Assembly: GCA_028716765.1 (NCBI GenBank)
Contig: JAQUPC010000027.1
Coordinates: 1-19,714, forward strand
DNA from: Alphaproteobacteria bacterium
Lineage (GTDB): Bacteria > Pseudomonadota > Alphaproteobacteria > UBA9219
Length of the DNA: 19,714 nucleotides
Direction: 5' to 3'
The position numbers and the translations under genes were made by a program. The notes under the pieces were generated by a model. That model had not been told where the DNA came from. It ran no database searches and saw only the letters and a list, made by a program, of their open reading frames with translations. Position 1 is the stretch's first letter, and each line of letters begins with the position of its first letter. This document shows positions 6,197 through 13,431 of this stretch, piece by piece.

Positions 6197-6385
6197 TCAT
6201 GATGTCTTGAATAGGCCATCCAGCCCGCTGCGATGGGATTCCTTCTTGCCGATCATAGTTTGGGCTCGTCCGATTTCGGCTTCGAGCGCGCCGATATAAT
6301 CTTTAAGTTCGGCAATGGACATCGGTTGCAGATCGAGCGGTTTCAGAACGGGGCGGGCAGGCTCGAGTTCGTCGGGATTGATCAT
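6197..6385 (-). CDS. DUF1192 family small protein
   Basis: A 62-residue protein. The start is ATG (complement of 6383-6385), preceded on the minus strand by AGGAG at 5-base spacing; this decides against a longer 83-residue form. It shows the DUF1192 (PF06698) pattern: a short Pro-rich N-terminal part (EPARPVLKPLDLQPMS) followed by a helix SIAELKDYIGALEAEIGRAQ and a Lys/Ser-rich end ending in a Leu-Phe pair. The family is small, coiled-coil-forming and common in Alphaproteobacteria; its role is unknown. Its start faces the start of the small exported gene at 6469, with 83 bases between. Confidence 0.8.
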   Translation of the reverse strand: MINPDELEPARPVLKPLDLQPMSIAELKDYIGALEAEIGRAQTMIGKKESHRSGLDGLFKTS

Positions 6386-6405
6386 GGCGGCTCCTGCAAA
6401 AGGGC

Positions 6406-6435
6406 GAGACAAGTTATGAGCAATGCCTCTATAAT
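6406..6435 (+). promoter_or_regulatory. Candidate promoter of the small exported gene at 6469
   Basis: TATAAT at 6430-6435 with GAGACA at 6406-6411 (18-base spacer) as a partial -35. It lies in the divergent gap between the DUF1192 gene and the exported protein and would give a 25-30-base leader. GAGGAGG follows at 6457-6463, before ATG 6469. Confidence 0.45.
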
Positions 6436-6468
6436 ACGTCCAGGCCAAAACTTGTCGAGGAGGTTGGG

Positions 6469-6759
6469 ATGAAAATTCGTGGTGCGATTATCATTTTGGC
6501 ATCGGCGCTGTTGTCTTTGCCTTCTTTGGCGGCGGGGGATGCTACCTCATATCCTGATACGACGAGCAGTCTGAACCGGCCCTCGACACGAACGAATTTC
6601 AACGTCAAATCCGTCAACAAGGTTCCTGCGGTATCCTTTCCTGAAGGCAAGAACAGCATCGTTCCGCCTGTTCAACAACACGTATCTCCCCCGGCAAAAC
6701 CGAAAAAAACGATCTGTGTCGGGAACGATTGCGGATGTCCAAGCGGTCGAAGCCGCTGA
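6469..6759 (+). CDS. Small exported Pro-rich protein, unknown function
   Basis: A 96-residue product starting at ATG 6469 behind a strong GAGGAGG. Residues 1-22 form a signal peptide (MKIRG, then a hydrophobic stretch, with LAA before GD). The mature part is short, polar and Ser/Thr/Pro-rich (residues 25-80), so probably disordered, and ends with a three-cysteine tail (ICVGNDCGCPSGRSR). The tail could bind metal or form disulfides with a partner; that is inference. Its own promoter and a hairpin terminator (6771-6803) make it a single-gene unit. I do not recognise the family. Confidence 0.65.
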   Translation: MKIRGAIIILASALLSLPSLAAGDATSYPDTTSSLNRPSTRTNFNVKSVNKVPAVSFPEGKNSIVPPVQQHVSPPAKPKKTICVGNDCGCPSGRSR

Positions 6760-6770
6760 CGCAGCGATAC

Positions 6771-6803
6771 GTTGGCTTCAGGCACAGCCAACCCTTTGTT
6801 TTT
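6771..6803 (+). terminator. Intrinsic terminator after the small exported gene
   Basis: GTTGGCT (6771-6777), 8-base loop, AGCCAAC (6786-6792), then CCTTTGTTTTT. A 7-bp stem plus a T-rich tail, 11 bases after the stop codon. Confidence 0.65.
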
Positions 6804-7013
6804 CATCGAGGAATTTGGCTGGGTTCCCCCGGATTATTAAATGCTGGAATCCGGTGAGGATGCTGGTAAGATTGCAATTGAAGCGGACGCTGGCGTCATA
6901 GGCCATAGCGCGGCTTTAATCGATCCTTGAAATGCCTTGCTTTTCGGATCGTCCGGTCACTCGCCGTGGCCGGATAACGATGAATATTGCGTTTTTTACA
7001 CTGGGAGAAAATG

Positions 7014-7694
7014 ATGCCACCGTTGCCCCTGATGCCCAAAGCGACCGCCGTATGGCTTGTGCAGAATACGACTCTTACGTTCGAACAAATCGGCGAGTTT
7101 TGCGGCCTGCATAAACTGGAGGTTCAGGCTATTGCCGACGGCGAAGTCGCGGTCGGCATTATAGGGATGGACCCGGTCATCAACGGCCAGCTTACGGCTG
7201 AGGAAATTAAACGCTGCGAGAGCGATCCCCGCGGCCGCCTCAAGATGGTCCGGAGCGAATTGCCTCAGCCCGTGGCCCGCACGAAAGGCCCGCGCTACAC
7301 GCCCGTTTCGAAGCGTGCCGACAAGCCCGACGCTATTGCTTATCTCATCAAGACGCACCCGGAGCTTCTGGACGCGCAGGTTGCCCGTCTTTTGGGCACG
7401 ACCAAGGATACGATCGCCAAGGTGCGCGAGCGTACCCACTGGAACGCCACCAACATCAAGCCGCGCAGCCCCGTACTCCTGGGTCTTTGCAAGCAATCCG
7501 ATCTCGATGCGGCTCTTAAACGGGCGTCGCGGCGTGTGGCGCGTGAACAAAAAGCTGCCGCGGCGGCGGGCCAGCCCGTTATAGCCCAACCGTTGCCCGA
7601 AGCGATGACCCCGGCCCCTGAATCTTTTGTCGACCCATCAGATCAGGAACAACCGGACATCGATCCGGACGCTATGACCCGCGGCATGGGATAA
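7014..7694 (+). CDS. trcR: DUF1013 / TrcR cell-cycle transcriptional regulator
   Basis: A 226-residue cytosolic protein of the DUF1013 family (PF06242), named TrcR in current annotation and typical of Alphaproteobacteria. Family blocks are plain: LMPKATAVWLVQNTTLTFEQI near residues 6-26, EFCGLHKLEVQAIADGEVAVGI, QLTAEEIKRCE, then KGPRYTPVSKRADKPDAIAYL, a helix-turn-helix-like LLDAQVARLLGTTKDTIAKVR, and RTHWNATNI with ...LGLCKQSDLDAAL. The last 50 residues are Ala/Pro/Asp-rich and probably disordered. ATG 7014 is chosen because GGGAG at 7003-7007 lies 6 bases upstream; ATG 7011 is the near alternative. The family is linked to cell-cycle transcription control; its targets here are unknown. A strong terminator shared with the converging DUF465 gene follows. 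Confidence 0.9.
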   Translation: MPPLPLMPKATAVWLVQNTTLTFEQIGEFCGLHKLEVQAIADGEVAVGIIGMDPVINGQLTAEEIKRCESDPRGRLKMVRSELPQPVARTKGPRYTPVSKRADKPDAIAYLIKTHPELLDAQVARLLGTTKDTIAKVRERTHWNATNIKPRSPVLLGLCKQSDLDAALKRASRRVAREQKAAAAAGQPVIAQPLPEAMTPAPESFVDPSDQEQPDIDPDAMTRGMG

Positions 7695-7712
7695 AGACGG
7701 ATCGAAAGAAAA

Positions 7713-7743
7713 AAGGCCCGGCAAGCGCCGGGCCTTCTTATTT
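7713..7743. terminator. Bidirectional intrinsic terminator
   Basis: AAGGCCCGGC (7713-7722), loop AAGC, GCCGGGCCTT (7727-7736): a perfect 10-bp stem, with CTTATTTC after it and an A-rich run before it (GAAAGAAAAA). It can end both trcR (plus strand) and the DUF465 gene at 7761-7943 (minus strand). Confidence 0.9.
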
Positions 7744-7760
7744 CGTGCGGATTTTATGTT

Positions 7761-7943
7761 TTAGGCCGCCGCCTGGCTTTCCGCGGTAAGCCGCGAGATT
7801 TCGTCTTTTAAGGAAAGCTTTTCTTTTTTGAGTTGTTGGAGCAGGGCCGTATCAGGAACCGGCCGGACTTCTTCGTGATTAATTTGACCTTCGATATGAG
7901 CGTGACGTTTTTGTAGGGACTCAATGCGCTGAGATAAAGCCAT
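7761..7943 (-). CDS. DUF465 (YdcH-like) small coiled-coil protein, copy 1
   Basis: A 60-residue protein. The start is ATG (complement of 7941-7943), preceded by a strong AAGGAGG about 8 bases upstream on the minus strand, which rules out the longer 69-residue form. The family pattern is a first helix LSQRIESLQKRHAHIEGQI, a loop with a Pro-Asp pair (PVPD), then LLQQLKKEKLSLKDEISRL. DUF465 proteins are short helical hairpins, common in Alphaproteobacteria, with no agreed function. A second, diverged member lies at 9373-9573, on the other side of the PFK gene. No promoter stands out in the 221-base gap between this start and the end of PFK. Confidence 0.85.
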   Translation of the reverse strand: MALSQRIESLQKRHAHIEGQINHEEVRPVPDTALLQQLKKEKLSLKDEISRLTAESQAAA

Positions 7944-8164
7944 AGTCAGAGCCTCCTTGGATGGAATCATTCATACGTACATCTGAGGATAATACACCAA
8001 TTATGACGAAATTTTGTGACGATTAAAAAAAGCATTATTTCGCACGTGCACAAAATTAATTTTCGACTTCCGTGGTTATCTATCCCCCTTTGCCTTCAAG
8101 CAACTAAGATGTTTAACAGAAAAATATTGATATTCCGTTACCTTGGCAGAATGGACGGAAAACG

Positions 8165-9250
8165 TTAATCGCCGAGGCAAATGCTCAGTCCGCGCGCGGT
8201 TTTAACGAGCGTTCCGTCCGGTTCGACCGCTTGATAATGGCGGATAGCTTCACCTATGGGTACGTCGATAACGTTGCGGTTCGACCATGCGACCATGCGG
8301 TCGTATTTGCCGGCGCGTATGAGCTCGACAGCGTGTACGCCGAAGGCCGCCGCCAAAAGACGGTCTTGCGCGCTCGGCTGGCCGCCGCGCTGAACGTGGC
8401 CCAAAACCGTGACCCGGGTCTCGGCCTGACACAGTTCGGCGATCCGCGTTCCGAGATAATGGCCAATGCCGCCCAAGCGTTCCTGATTTCCGTAGAAAGA
8501 TTTTGTGACGCTCTCGCCTTCCTGCGTGCGCACGGCCTCGGATACGACGACGAGAGCGAAGTTGCGGCCACGCTCGCGAATATTTTTGATGTGGGCCGCG
8601 ATTTTTTCCAGCGAATAGGGAATTTCGGGAACCAGAATGACATCGGCGCCGCCCGCGATGCCCGAGGCAAGCGCGATATGGCCGGCGTCGCGTCCCATGA
8701 CTTCCAAAATCATGATGCGGTCATGACTTGCCGCCGTGGGCTGAAGGCGATCGAGCGCTTCGGTCGCGACGGCGACGGCTGTATCGAAGCCTATGGACGT
8801 TTCGGTTATGCCGAGATCGTTGTCGATGGTTTTGGGAATGCCGATAATCGGGAATCCGCCCTGTTGGGACAGCCGCTGTAAAATCGCCAAGCTGCCGTCG
8901 CCGCCGATGCCGATCAACGCCTCGCAGCCAAGCATTTTGTATCCGGCGATAATATCATCGGCCAAATCCTTGATGCTCCCGTCCGGCATGGGGAAGGCGA
9001 AGGGATTGCCCTTGTTGGTCGTGCCGAGAATGGTGCCACCCTGGCGCAGCATGAAGGTGTCTACGTCCTTGACCCTAAGGACCCGCGTTGCGGGCGGGCG
9101 CTCCAGAAGGCCTTGCGTGCCGGATTCAAGGCCCACAACCTCCCAATTCAGGGTTGCGGCGTGCAAAACAACGGACCGCAAGACAGCGTTAAGACCGGCG
9201 CAATCGCCGCCGCTGGTTAAAATCGCAATACGTTTAGACGGAGCATTCAT
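8165..9250 (-). CDS. pfkA: 6-phosphofructokinase (mixed-substrate group)
   Basis: Cytosolic enzyme that phosphorylates fructose-6-phosphate to fructose-1,6-bisphosphate, the committed step of glycolysis. The 361-residue product shows LTSGGDCAGLN at 11-21, GGDGS at 116-120, PKTIDND at 139-145 with catalytic Asp143, EVMGRDAGHIAL at 183-194, PEIPY, and HVQRGGQPSAQDR near the C-terminus. Gly119 (E. coli Gly104) points to ATP. Lys140 sits where ATP enzymes such as E. coli PfkA have Gly and where pyrophosphate enzymes have Lys. The pair Gly/Lys also occurs in some ATP-dependent enzymes outside the E. coli group, so ATP is the likelier donor. GAGG lies about 6 bases before ATG on the minus strand. 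It is divergent from a DUF465 gene, 122 bases apart. Confidence 0.93.
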   Translation of the reverse strand: MNAPSKRIAILTSGGDCAGLNAVLRSVVLHAATLNWEVVGLESGTQGLLERPPATRVLRVKDVDTFMLRQGGTILGTTNKGNPFAFPMPDGSIKDLADDIIAGYKMLGCEALIGIGGDGSLAILQRLSQQGGFPIIGIPKTIDNDLGITETSIGFDTAVAVATEALDRLQPTAASHDRIMILEVMGRDAGHIALASGIAGGADVILVPEIPYSLEKIAAHIKNIRERGRNFALVVVSEAVRTQEGESVTKSFYGNQERLGGIGHYLGTRIAELCQAETRVTVLGHVQRGGQPSAQDRLLAAAFGVHAVELIRAGKYDRMVAWSNRNVIDVPIGEAIRHYQAVEPDGTLVKTARGLSICLGD

Positions 9251-9372
9251 GATTAACCTCGAAAAATGAGCATCTTAGATGGCCTTGAAAGAAAACGCGA
9301 CGCAAGGAACCGTGGTAAAAGCTTTGATTCTCTGTTATACAACCATCAGGTAAATCCTCAAGAAATTAAGGC

Positions 9373-9573
9373 ATGGAAGATCAGGAAAAATTGCGTGAAC
9401 GGCTCGAACTCTTAAAAGCCGAACACCGCGACATGGACGACGCCATATTGGCACTCTCGCAACGCGTTGTGCCGGATATGCTGCAGTTGCAAAGACTCAA
9501 AAGGAAAAAGCTGCTGTTGCGTGACGAGATCATCAGCATCGAAAGCCAGCTTTTGCCCAATATTATCGCCTGA
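9373..9573 (+). CDS. DUF465-like small coiled-coil protein, copy 2
   Basis: A 66-residue, highly charged helical protein. It shares with the 7761-7943 product a helix-loop-helix layout and the pattern H-x3-(D/E)-x2-I...PD...LQxLK(R/K)xKLxL(R/K)DEI, so it looks like a diverged DUF465 member. ATG 9373 is close behind AAGG, a poor ribosome site. It ends 2 bases before the stop of the GGDEF gene on the opposite strand. It is divergent from PFK and may share its control region. Function unknown. Confidence 0.75.
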   Translation: MEDQEKLRERLELLKAEHRDMDDAILALSQRVVPDMLQLQRLKRKKLLLRDEIISIESQLLPNIIA

Positions 9574-9575
9574 AA

Positions 9576-10226
9576 TTACGTTTCGGGCGATATTGGAGGC
9601 GTGCGCGTGACGTTTTGCGCGGCCTGTTTCAGCCCCTCCGCCACATTCTCTTTTTCGTTGAACGTATAGGCGCCGTAATTGATGACGGGCGCGATCGTGC
9701 AGCCCGGAACCCTCGCCGTTTCCCCATGAAGCTTGTCGGCAATGAACTCGCCCTTTTTCCACGCCGCCGAATTGTCGCATCGCGCCAGCAGCACGCCGAA
9801 CTCGTCGGCGGCCAGACGGCCGAGAATGTCGCTGTTTCGTATGCTTTTTGCCAGCGTGTCGCAAACCATGCGGACAATAATGTCGGCCACAGGGCGGCCG
9901 TCTTGCCGTTGTATGTCGGCAAGGTTTTCGATGTCGAAGTAGAGCACGCTCGATATGCCGCCGTACCGTTCGTCAAAGGCCAGCATACGCGCCACCTCTC
10001 GATTGAACTCCGGCCGGGTCAGGACGGAGAGGGCCGGTCCTTCTTCCTGTGAGCCATGTTCAAGGGTTTTCAGGCGGACCTTAAGTTCCTGTATTTCTCC
10101 GCGTGCGTCGATAAGTTCGGCCCGGGCTTTGTCCCACGCATGCCTCTGTTCCGGCGTTAGATCGGCCTCGGCCAACCAGTCTTTCGTTAGGTCAACGGGA
10201 GTATTCACAATTGCCTCTAAAGCCAT
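9576..10226 (-). CDS. GGDEF-fold protein with AADEF signature, probably no cyclase activity
   Basis: A 216-residue cytosolic protein. Residues 25-58 are a likely coiled coil ([20 protein letters not shown]...). From about 67 on comes a diguanylate-cyclase fold: [25 protein letters not shown] near 95-105, [25 protein letters not shown] near 123-147, and a final NYGAYTF near 183-189. The signature loop that holds GTP reads AADEF (139-143) instead of GGDEF or GGEEF, and the usual DxDxFKxxND region is [12 protein letters not shown]. Two missing glycines should weaken or abolish c-di-GMP synthesis, so a sensor or scaffold role is likelier; no RxxD product-binding site stands out upstream of the signature. 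It is divergent from purE, 103 bases apart, and convergent with the small DUF465-like gene. Confidence 0.82.
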   Translation of the reverse strand: MALEAIVNTPVDLTKDWLAEADLTPEQRHAWDKARAELIDARGEIQELKVRLKTLEHGSQEEGPALSVLTRPEFNREVARMLAFDERYGGISSVLYFDIENLADIQRQDGRPVADIIVRMVCDTLAKSIRNSDILGRLAADEFGVLLARCDNSAAWKKGEFIADKLHGETARVPGCTIAPVINYGAYTFNEKENVAEGLKQAAQNVTRTPPISPET

Positions 10227-10295
10227 GAATCATCTTGCCACACCTCTTCATGCCCGGCGAATAAGTATCTGGTCAACCGCGAAAAAAGGCTCTAG

Positions 10296-10319
10296 CTTCT
10301 CTTTTTTCCACGAGAGAAG
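10296..10319 (+). promoter_or_regulatory. Hairpin covering the purE ribosome site
   Basis: CTTCTCT (10296-10302) and AGAGAAG (10313-10319) are perfect 7-base complements with a 10-base loop. The right arm includes the only purine-rich ribosome-site candidate (AGAGAAGAG) before ATG 10330, so folding would hide it. The left arm could belong to a regulatory switch; no purine riboswitch core is recognisable. Confidence 0.35.
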
Positions 10320-10329
10320 AGTTTTGGAC

Positions 10330-10869
10330 ATGCCCCGTTCCGCTAAGCCGAAAAAGACCGCCAAACCATTGATCGGGATCGTCATGGGAAGCCATTCCGA
10401 CGGGGAGACCATGCGTCACGCCGTCGAGATGCTGGAAGATTTCAAGGTTCCTTATGAAATCAACGTCATATCGGCCCATCGGACGCCAAAGCAGCTGATA
10501 GCCTATGCGACATCCGCGGCTTCGCGCGGGCTGAAAATCATCATCGCCGGAGCGGGGGGCGCGGCGCATTTGCCGGGCGTTACGGCGGCGTTGACTCATT
10601 TGCCCGTGCTCGGCGTGCCCGTTCAGAGCAAGACGCTGGACGGTTTGGACAGCCTTTTGTCGATTGTGCAGATGCCTGCCGGCGTGCCGGTGGGCACGTT
10701 GGCTATCGGCAGGGCAGGGGCCGTGAACGCCGGGTTGCTGGCCATAGCCATTCTGGCTCTTGAAGATAAGGAGCTGTCAGGGAAGCTGAGGCTTTGGCGC
10801 ACGGCGCAGATGGCGGCCATGACCTCCACGCCGAAGAAGAAAAAAGTTGCGCGAAAGGGAAAACGTTAA
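10330..10869 (+). CDS. purE: N5-carboxyaminoimidazole ribonucleotide mutase
   Basis: Cytosolic class I PurE, converting N5-CAIR to CAIR in purine synthesis; it normally works after PurK. The 179-residue product shows [14 protein letters not shown] near 15-28 (GSxSD, with Gly25 where Trp is usual), [11 protein letters not shown] near 45-55 with catalytic His50, [31 protein letters not shown] and [18 protein letters not shown]. Short Lys-rich tails flank the core at both ends ([12 protein letters not shown] and [12 protein letters not shown]). ATG 10330 is chosen because the core starts just after it; the same frame stays open far upstream, but that overlaps the GGDEF gene antisense. No purK follows. 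cysE starts 3 bases after the stop, so the two are probably cotranscribed. Confidence 0.94.
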   Translation: MPRSAKPKKTAKPLIGIVMGSHSDGETMRHAVEMLEDFKVPYEINVISAHRTPKQLIAYATSAASRGLKIIIAGAGGAAHLPGVTAALTHLPVLGVPVQSKTLDGLDSLLSIVQMPAGVPVGTLAIGRAGAVNAGLLAIAILALEDKELSGKLRLWRTAQMAAMTSTPKKKKVARKGKR

Positions 10870-10872
10870 ATC

Positions 10873-11688
10873 ATGACCCAGAAAACCGGATACAAGGAAG
10901 GCGCGAAAGACGGCGCTATCTGGGAGCATTTGCGACAGGATGCCGCGTCGACCGCCAAGCAGGAACCGGAGATGGCTTCGTTCCTTAAGGCCTATGTTCT
11001 GGATCACGAGACGTTCGCCGAAGCGCTGGCGCATTTTTTGGGGCAGAGGCTTGGCGCCGCCAACGGCAACGCCCCAATGATCCGCGATATATGCCAGAAG
11101 GCGTTCGCCGACGATCCGGCGATTTTGCAAGGCGCTCTTAAGGATATGAAAGCAAGCCGCGAGCGCGATCCCGCCTATCGCACGTGGCTCCAGCCGTTTC
11201 TTTACTTTAAAGGGCCTGCGGCTCTTCATACGCACCGCGTCGCCCATTGGTGCTGGAACAACAGAAAGCCCGTTTTGGCTTATTATCTGCAAAGCCTGTG
11301 CTCGCAGATCTTTCAGGTCGATATCCACCCGGCTGCGCGGCTGGGCAACGGCATTTTCGTGGATCACGCTACGGGGGTGGTCATCGGCGAGACAAGCGTC
11401 GTGAGCGACGACGTTTCCATTTTGCACGGCGTGACCCTTGGCGGGAGCGGCAAGGATCAAGGCGATCGTCACCCCAAAATCGGGCGCGGCGTTTTGCTCA
11501 GCGCTGGGGCGACGGTTCTGGGCAACATCAAGATTGGCGAGAACGCACGCGTGGCGGCCTGTTCCGTCGTTTTGGAAGATGTGCCGGCGCACACAACGGT
11601 GGCCGGTATCCCGGCAAAGCCCGTGCGCGTGCAGACGCCCAAACATCCCGCCGAGGTTATGGAGCACGGGCTGAAAACCCAGTCATGA
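10873..11688 (+). CDS. cysE: Serine O-acetyltransferase
   Basis: Cytosolic enzyme making O-acetylserine from serine and acetyl-CoA, the first step of cysteine synthesis, and often bound to CysK. The 271-residue length is normal for the CysE type. The N-terminal helical domain (to about 140) contains the typical FLGQRLGAANGN, DPA-rich and FLYFKGPAALHTHRVAHW blocks. The left-handed beta-helix hexapeptide repeats start near 145: DIHPAARLGNGIFVDHATGVVIGE (catalytic Asp and His in VDHATG), ILHGVTLGGSGK, RHPKIGRGVLLSAGATVLGNI, and the closing VAGIPAKPVR. AAAGGGAAAA precedes ATG 10873. It follows purE by 3 bases, an unusual operon partner. No cysteine attenuator was found. Confidence 0.95.
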   Translation: MTQKTGYKEGAKDGAIWEHLRQDAASTAKQEPEMASFLKAYVLDHETFAEALAHFLGQRLGAANGNAPMIRDICQKAFADDPAILQGALKDMKASRERDPAYRTWLQPFLYFKGPAALHTHRVAHWCWNNRKPVLAYYLQSLCSQIFQVDIHPAARLGNGIFVDHATGVVIGETSVVSDDVSILHGVTLGGSGKDQGDRHPKIGRGVLLSAGATVLGNIKIGENARVAACSVVLEDVPAHTTVAGIPAKPVRVQTPKHPAEVMEHGLKTQS

Positions 11689-11709
11689 GCGGTGAAAGTA
11701 AATCATGGA

Positions 11710-11739
11710 TTGACGAAAACAGCGTAATTTTGTCATAAA
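11710..11739 (+). promoter_or_regulatory. Candidate promoter for the gene at 11790
   Basis: TTGACG (11710-11715), an 18-base spacer, CATAAA (11734-11739). It lies in the 101-base gap after cysE; a second AT-rich -10-like TTATAA is at 11771-11776, nearer the gene. Confidence 0.4.
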
Positions 11740-11789
11740 TAAGCAGTATTTAATCGCGATATAGCTGGCATTATAACGGGAAAGAAATA

Positions 11790-12767
11790 ATGGCGAAGAC
11801 AATAAAAATTACCGATGACGCGCTGGTTTTTGCAGAAGCCGCCATGGAGGCGACCGAAGGCCGGGAAAGAAAACTCAACACCGCCGCCGAACGATTGAAG
11901 GCTCTTGTCGTCCTGAATAAGGCCAATGAGCATTTGGCCGAGTGCCTTCTGATCATCGCCGAAGAATTGCGCAAGGAAAAGATGTACGACTCCGCGTTCG
12001 ACGCCATGTACTGCGCGGCGGTCTATACCCGGTCAGGAACTTCCCAGCAAGAACAGGCCGTCAAAAATTTCGAAGCCTGTCTTTATGATGCGGACGAGTA
12101 TTCCGCTCTTCGTGCCGTTCTTTTCGCCAAGCTCGACCTTGGTTTCGTCAACACGCCAACGTTCGGCACTTCTCTTCAGCGTGTTCTTGATGCCTACCGC
12201 GATAAATATCGAATGGGCGACGACGAGGCAGGGCAGGAACTTTGGAACAAGCGTGTCCGGGAATTTAATGAAAGAGAAGTGATGCTGAATGATGCCTGCC
12301 AGACCGTCGTCGAGAGCGCTAACAGGTCGGCCTACGGAATCGCCTTTAATGAATGGCGGTTGCTTTTCAAGAAAACATATGAAACGCACTGCCGTTTACC
12401 GTTTCGTCATGCTTTTACGGCCACTTATAAGCTGGCCTGTCAGATCGAGACGGAAGACAATGGAAAAGACGGCAAGCATGAAGCCTCCGCGCGAAGGTTT
12501 GTGAAAACGCTTCGCTATGCGTGTCTCCGCGTTGTCAACGGCTGGGTTAACAAGGGGCGTCCTGAAATGCTCCAACTCGTTATTGAGGCGTTGCAAGACA
12601 GAGAAAGCCGTGAACCCATGTTCGATATCGCCATGGGAAGATACGCCGGTGTTGTCAAGACCCGTTTGTATGAAACCTTGCCGGAAGTTCCGGGCGAAGC
12701 CGAGGCCGCGAGATTTATCCGGCTTTTCGGCAAAAAACGGTCGAATCCTGTGCCGCAGGTTGCGTAG
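11790..12767 (+). CDS. Unrecognised helical cytosolic protein, 325 residues
   Basis: A long frame with a GGGAAAGA ribosome-site candidate 5-10 bases before ATG 11790 and a codon pattern like the neighbouring genes. The product has no signal peptide or membrane segment and looks mostly alpha-helical. Alternating Ala/Leu helices such as AERLKALVVLNKANEHLAECLLII and MYDSAFDAMYCAAVY (residues about 31-75) suggest tetratricopeptide-like helical pairs, but the repeat is not regular enough to claim a domain. A middle stretch (FNEWRLLFKKTYETHC, near 190-205) is Trp/Phe/Lys-rich. No catalytic motif is seen. It is followed by a dyad structure and another unknown gene on the same strand. Confidence 0.7.
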   Translation: MAKTIKITDDALVFAEAAMEATEGRERKLNTAAERLKALVVLNKANEHLAECLLIIAEELRKEKMYDSAFDAMYCAAVYTRSGTSQQEQAVKNFEACLYDADEYSALRAVLFAKLDLGFVNTPTFGTSLQRVLDAYRDKYRMGDDEAGQELWNKRVREFNEREVMLNDACQTVVESANRSAYGIAFNEWRLLFKKTYETHCRLPFRHAFTATYKLACQIETEDNGKDGKHEASARRFVKTLRYACLRVVNGWVNKGRPEMLQLVIEALQDRESREPMFDIAMGRYAGVVKTRLYETLPEVPGEAEAARFIRLFGKKRSNPVPQVA

Positions 12768-12785
12768 ACATTTACCCGATGGAAT

Positions 12786-12820
12786 ATGGTGATATCCCAG
12801 TGCGTCGCACGCACTACCAT
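12786..12820 (+). terminator. Strong dyad between two unknown genes
   Basis: AGTGCGT-CGC-ACGCACT (12799-12815) is a perfect 7-bp hairpin, and outside it ATGGT (12786-12790) pairs with ACCAT (12816-12820) around an 8-base bulge. It is followed by AACAATTTTA, a weak T-tract. It may terminate the upstream gene or serve as an operator for the downstream one. Confidence 0.45.
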
Positions 12821-12842
12821 AACAATTTTAAAGGAGAACATT

Positions 12843-13427
12843 ATGAGAGCAGATAACGGAAGTCCAATGGATACTGATGTTATCCAACCTCTGTTGCGGA
12901 GCCGCTTAACAAATTGGGCAGGGTTAGAAGCTAAAGCGAAAGAAATTGGCGAAGCCCTCAGCATTGAGATGCACAAAGCGCTTTCCGCCCCGCATCTTCA
13001 AGATACTGCCCTGGAAGTTGTTCGCGATATGCGTTCGGGCATAGTAATGTCTCATGCGGTGCTGAAAAGCGCCGCCAACTCTATCGCCCGTGGGGCGCGC
13101 TATAATGCCGCAAGAAAAAGCAAAAGAAAAGTAACTGCGCCTTTCGCGATGAACGATATCTATCGTGCTTACGACATCGGATCGGCCCTTGGCGCGCTTA
13201 ATAAGTGTGCCGTAAATCTGACCGTGTGGGCGGGCGATCCTGAAGCGGAACAAACTATTTTAAAACAAATAACCCATGTGCGGTTGCCGCGAAACATCAA
13301 CGTCGAGGCGGCAATTAAAGCGGCTGCTACGCTCTATAATCAGCCGCTCGGCGACAGTGCGCGAGAAAAACTTGCGGATTTAATACGGCAGAAGAAAAGC
13401 CGGCCCAGGACACTTCAGGCTTGTTAG
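12843..13427 (+). CDS. Unrecognised helical protein, 194 residues
   Basis: ATG 12843 follows a strong AAAGGAG (12830-12836) at 6-base spacing. A longer frame from 12786 runs through the dyad and is rejected. The product is predicted soluble, basic at its C-terminus (RQKKSRPRTLQAC) and mostly helical, with Ala-rich helices (LKSAANSIARGARYNAARKSK region near 80-100; AAIKAAATL near 160-170). No catalytic or DNA-binding motif can be named; the basic segments would fit nucleic-acid contact, which is inference. The stop lies 4 bases from the trpS stop on the opposite strand. It probably has its own transcript or follows the unknown gene upstream. Confidence 0.7.
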   Translation: MRADNGSPMDTDVIQPLLRSRLTNWAGLEAKAKEIGEALSIEMHKALSAPHLQDTALEVVRDMRSGIVMSHAVLKSAANSIARGARYNAARKSKRKVTAPFAMNDIYRAYDIGSALGALNKCAVNLTVWAGDPEAEQTILKQITHVRLPRNINVEAAIKAAATLYNQPLGDSAREKLADLIRQKKSRPRTLQAC

Positions 13428-13431
13428 GGTG

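Noticed and set aside
6932..7114. A 60-codon frame overlapping the trcR start
   Set aside because: It overlaps well-supported trcR coding sequence in another frame and has no good ribosome site.
9955..10329. Upstream extension of the purE frame (125 codons)
   Set aside because: It lies antisense to the GGDEF gene, is Ser/Arg-rich and has no PurE likeness; ATG 10330 starts the family core region.
12786..12842. Longer start for the 194-residue protein
   Set aside because: It would read through the dyad and the AAAGGAG site that clearly serves ATG 12843.
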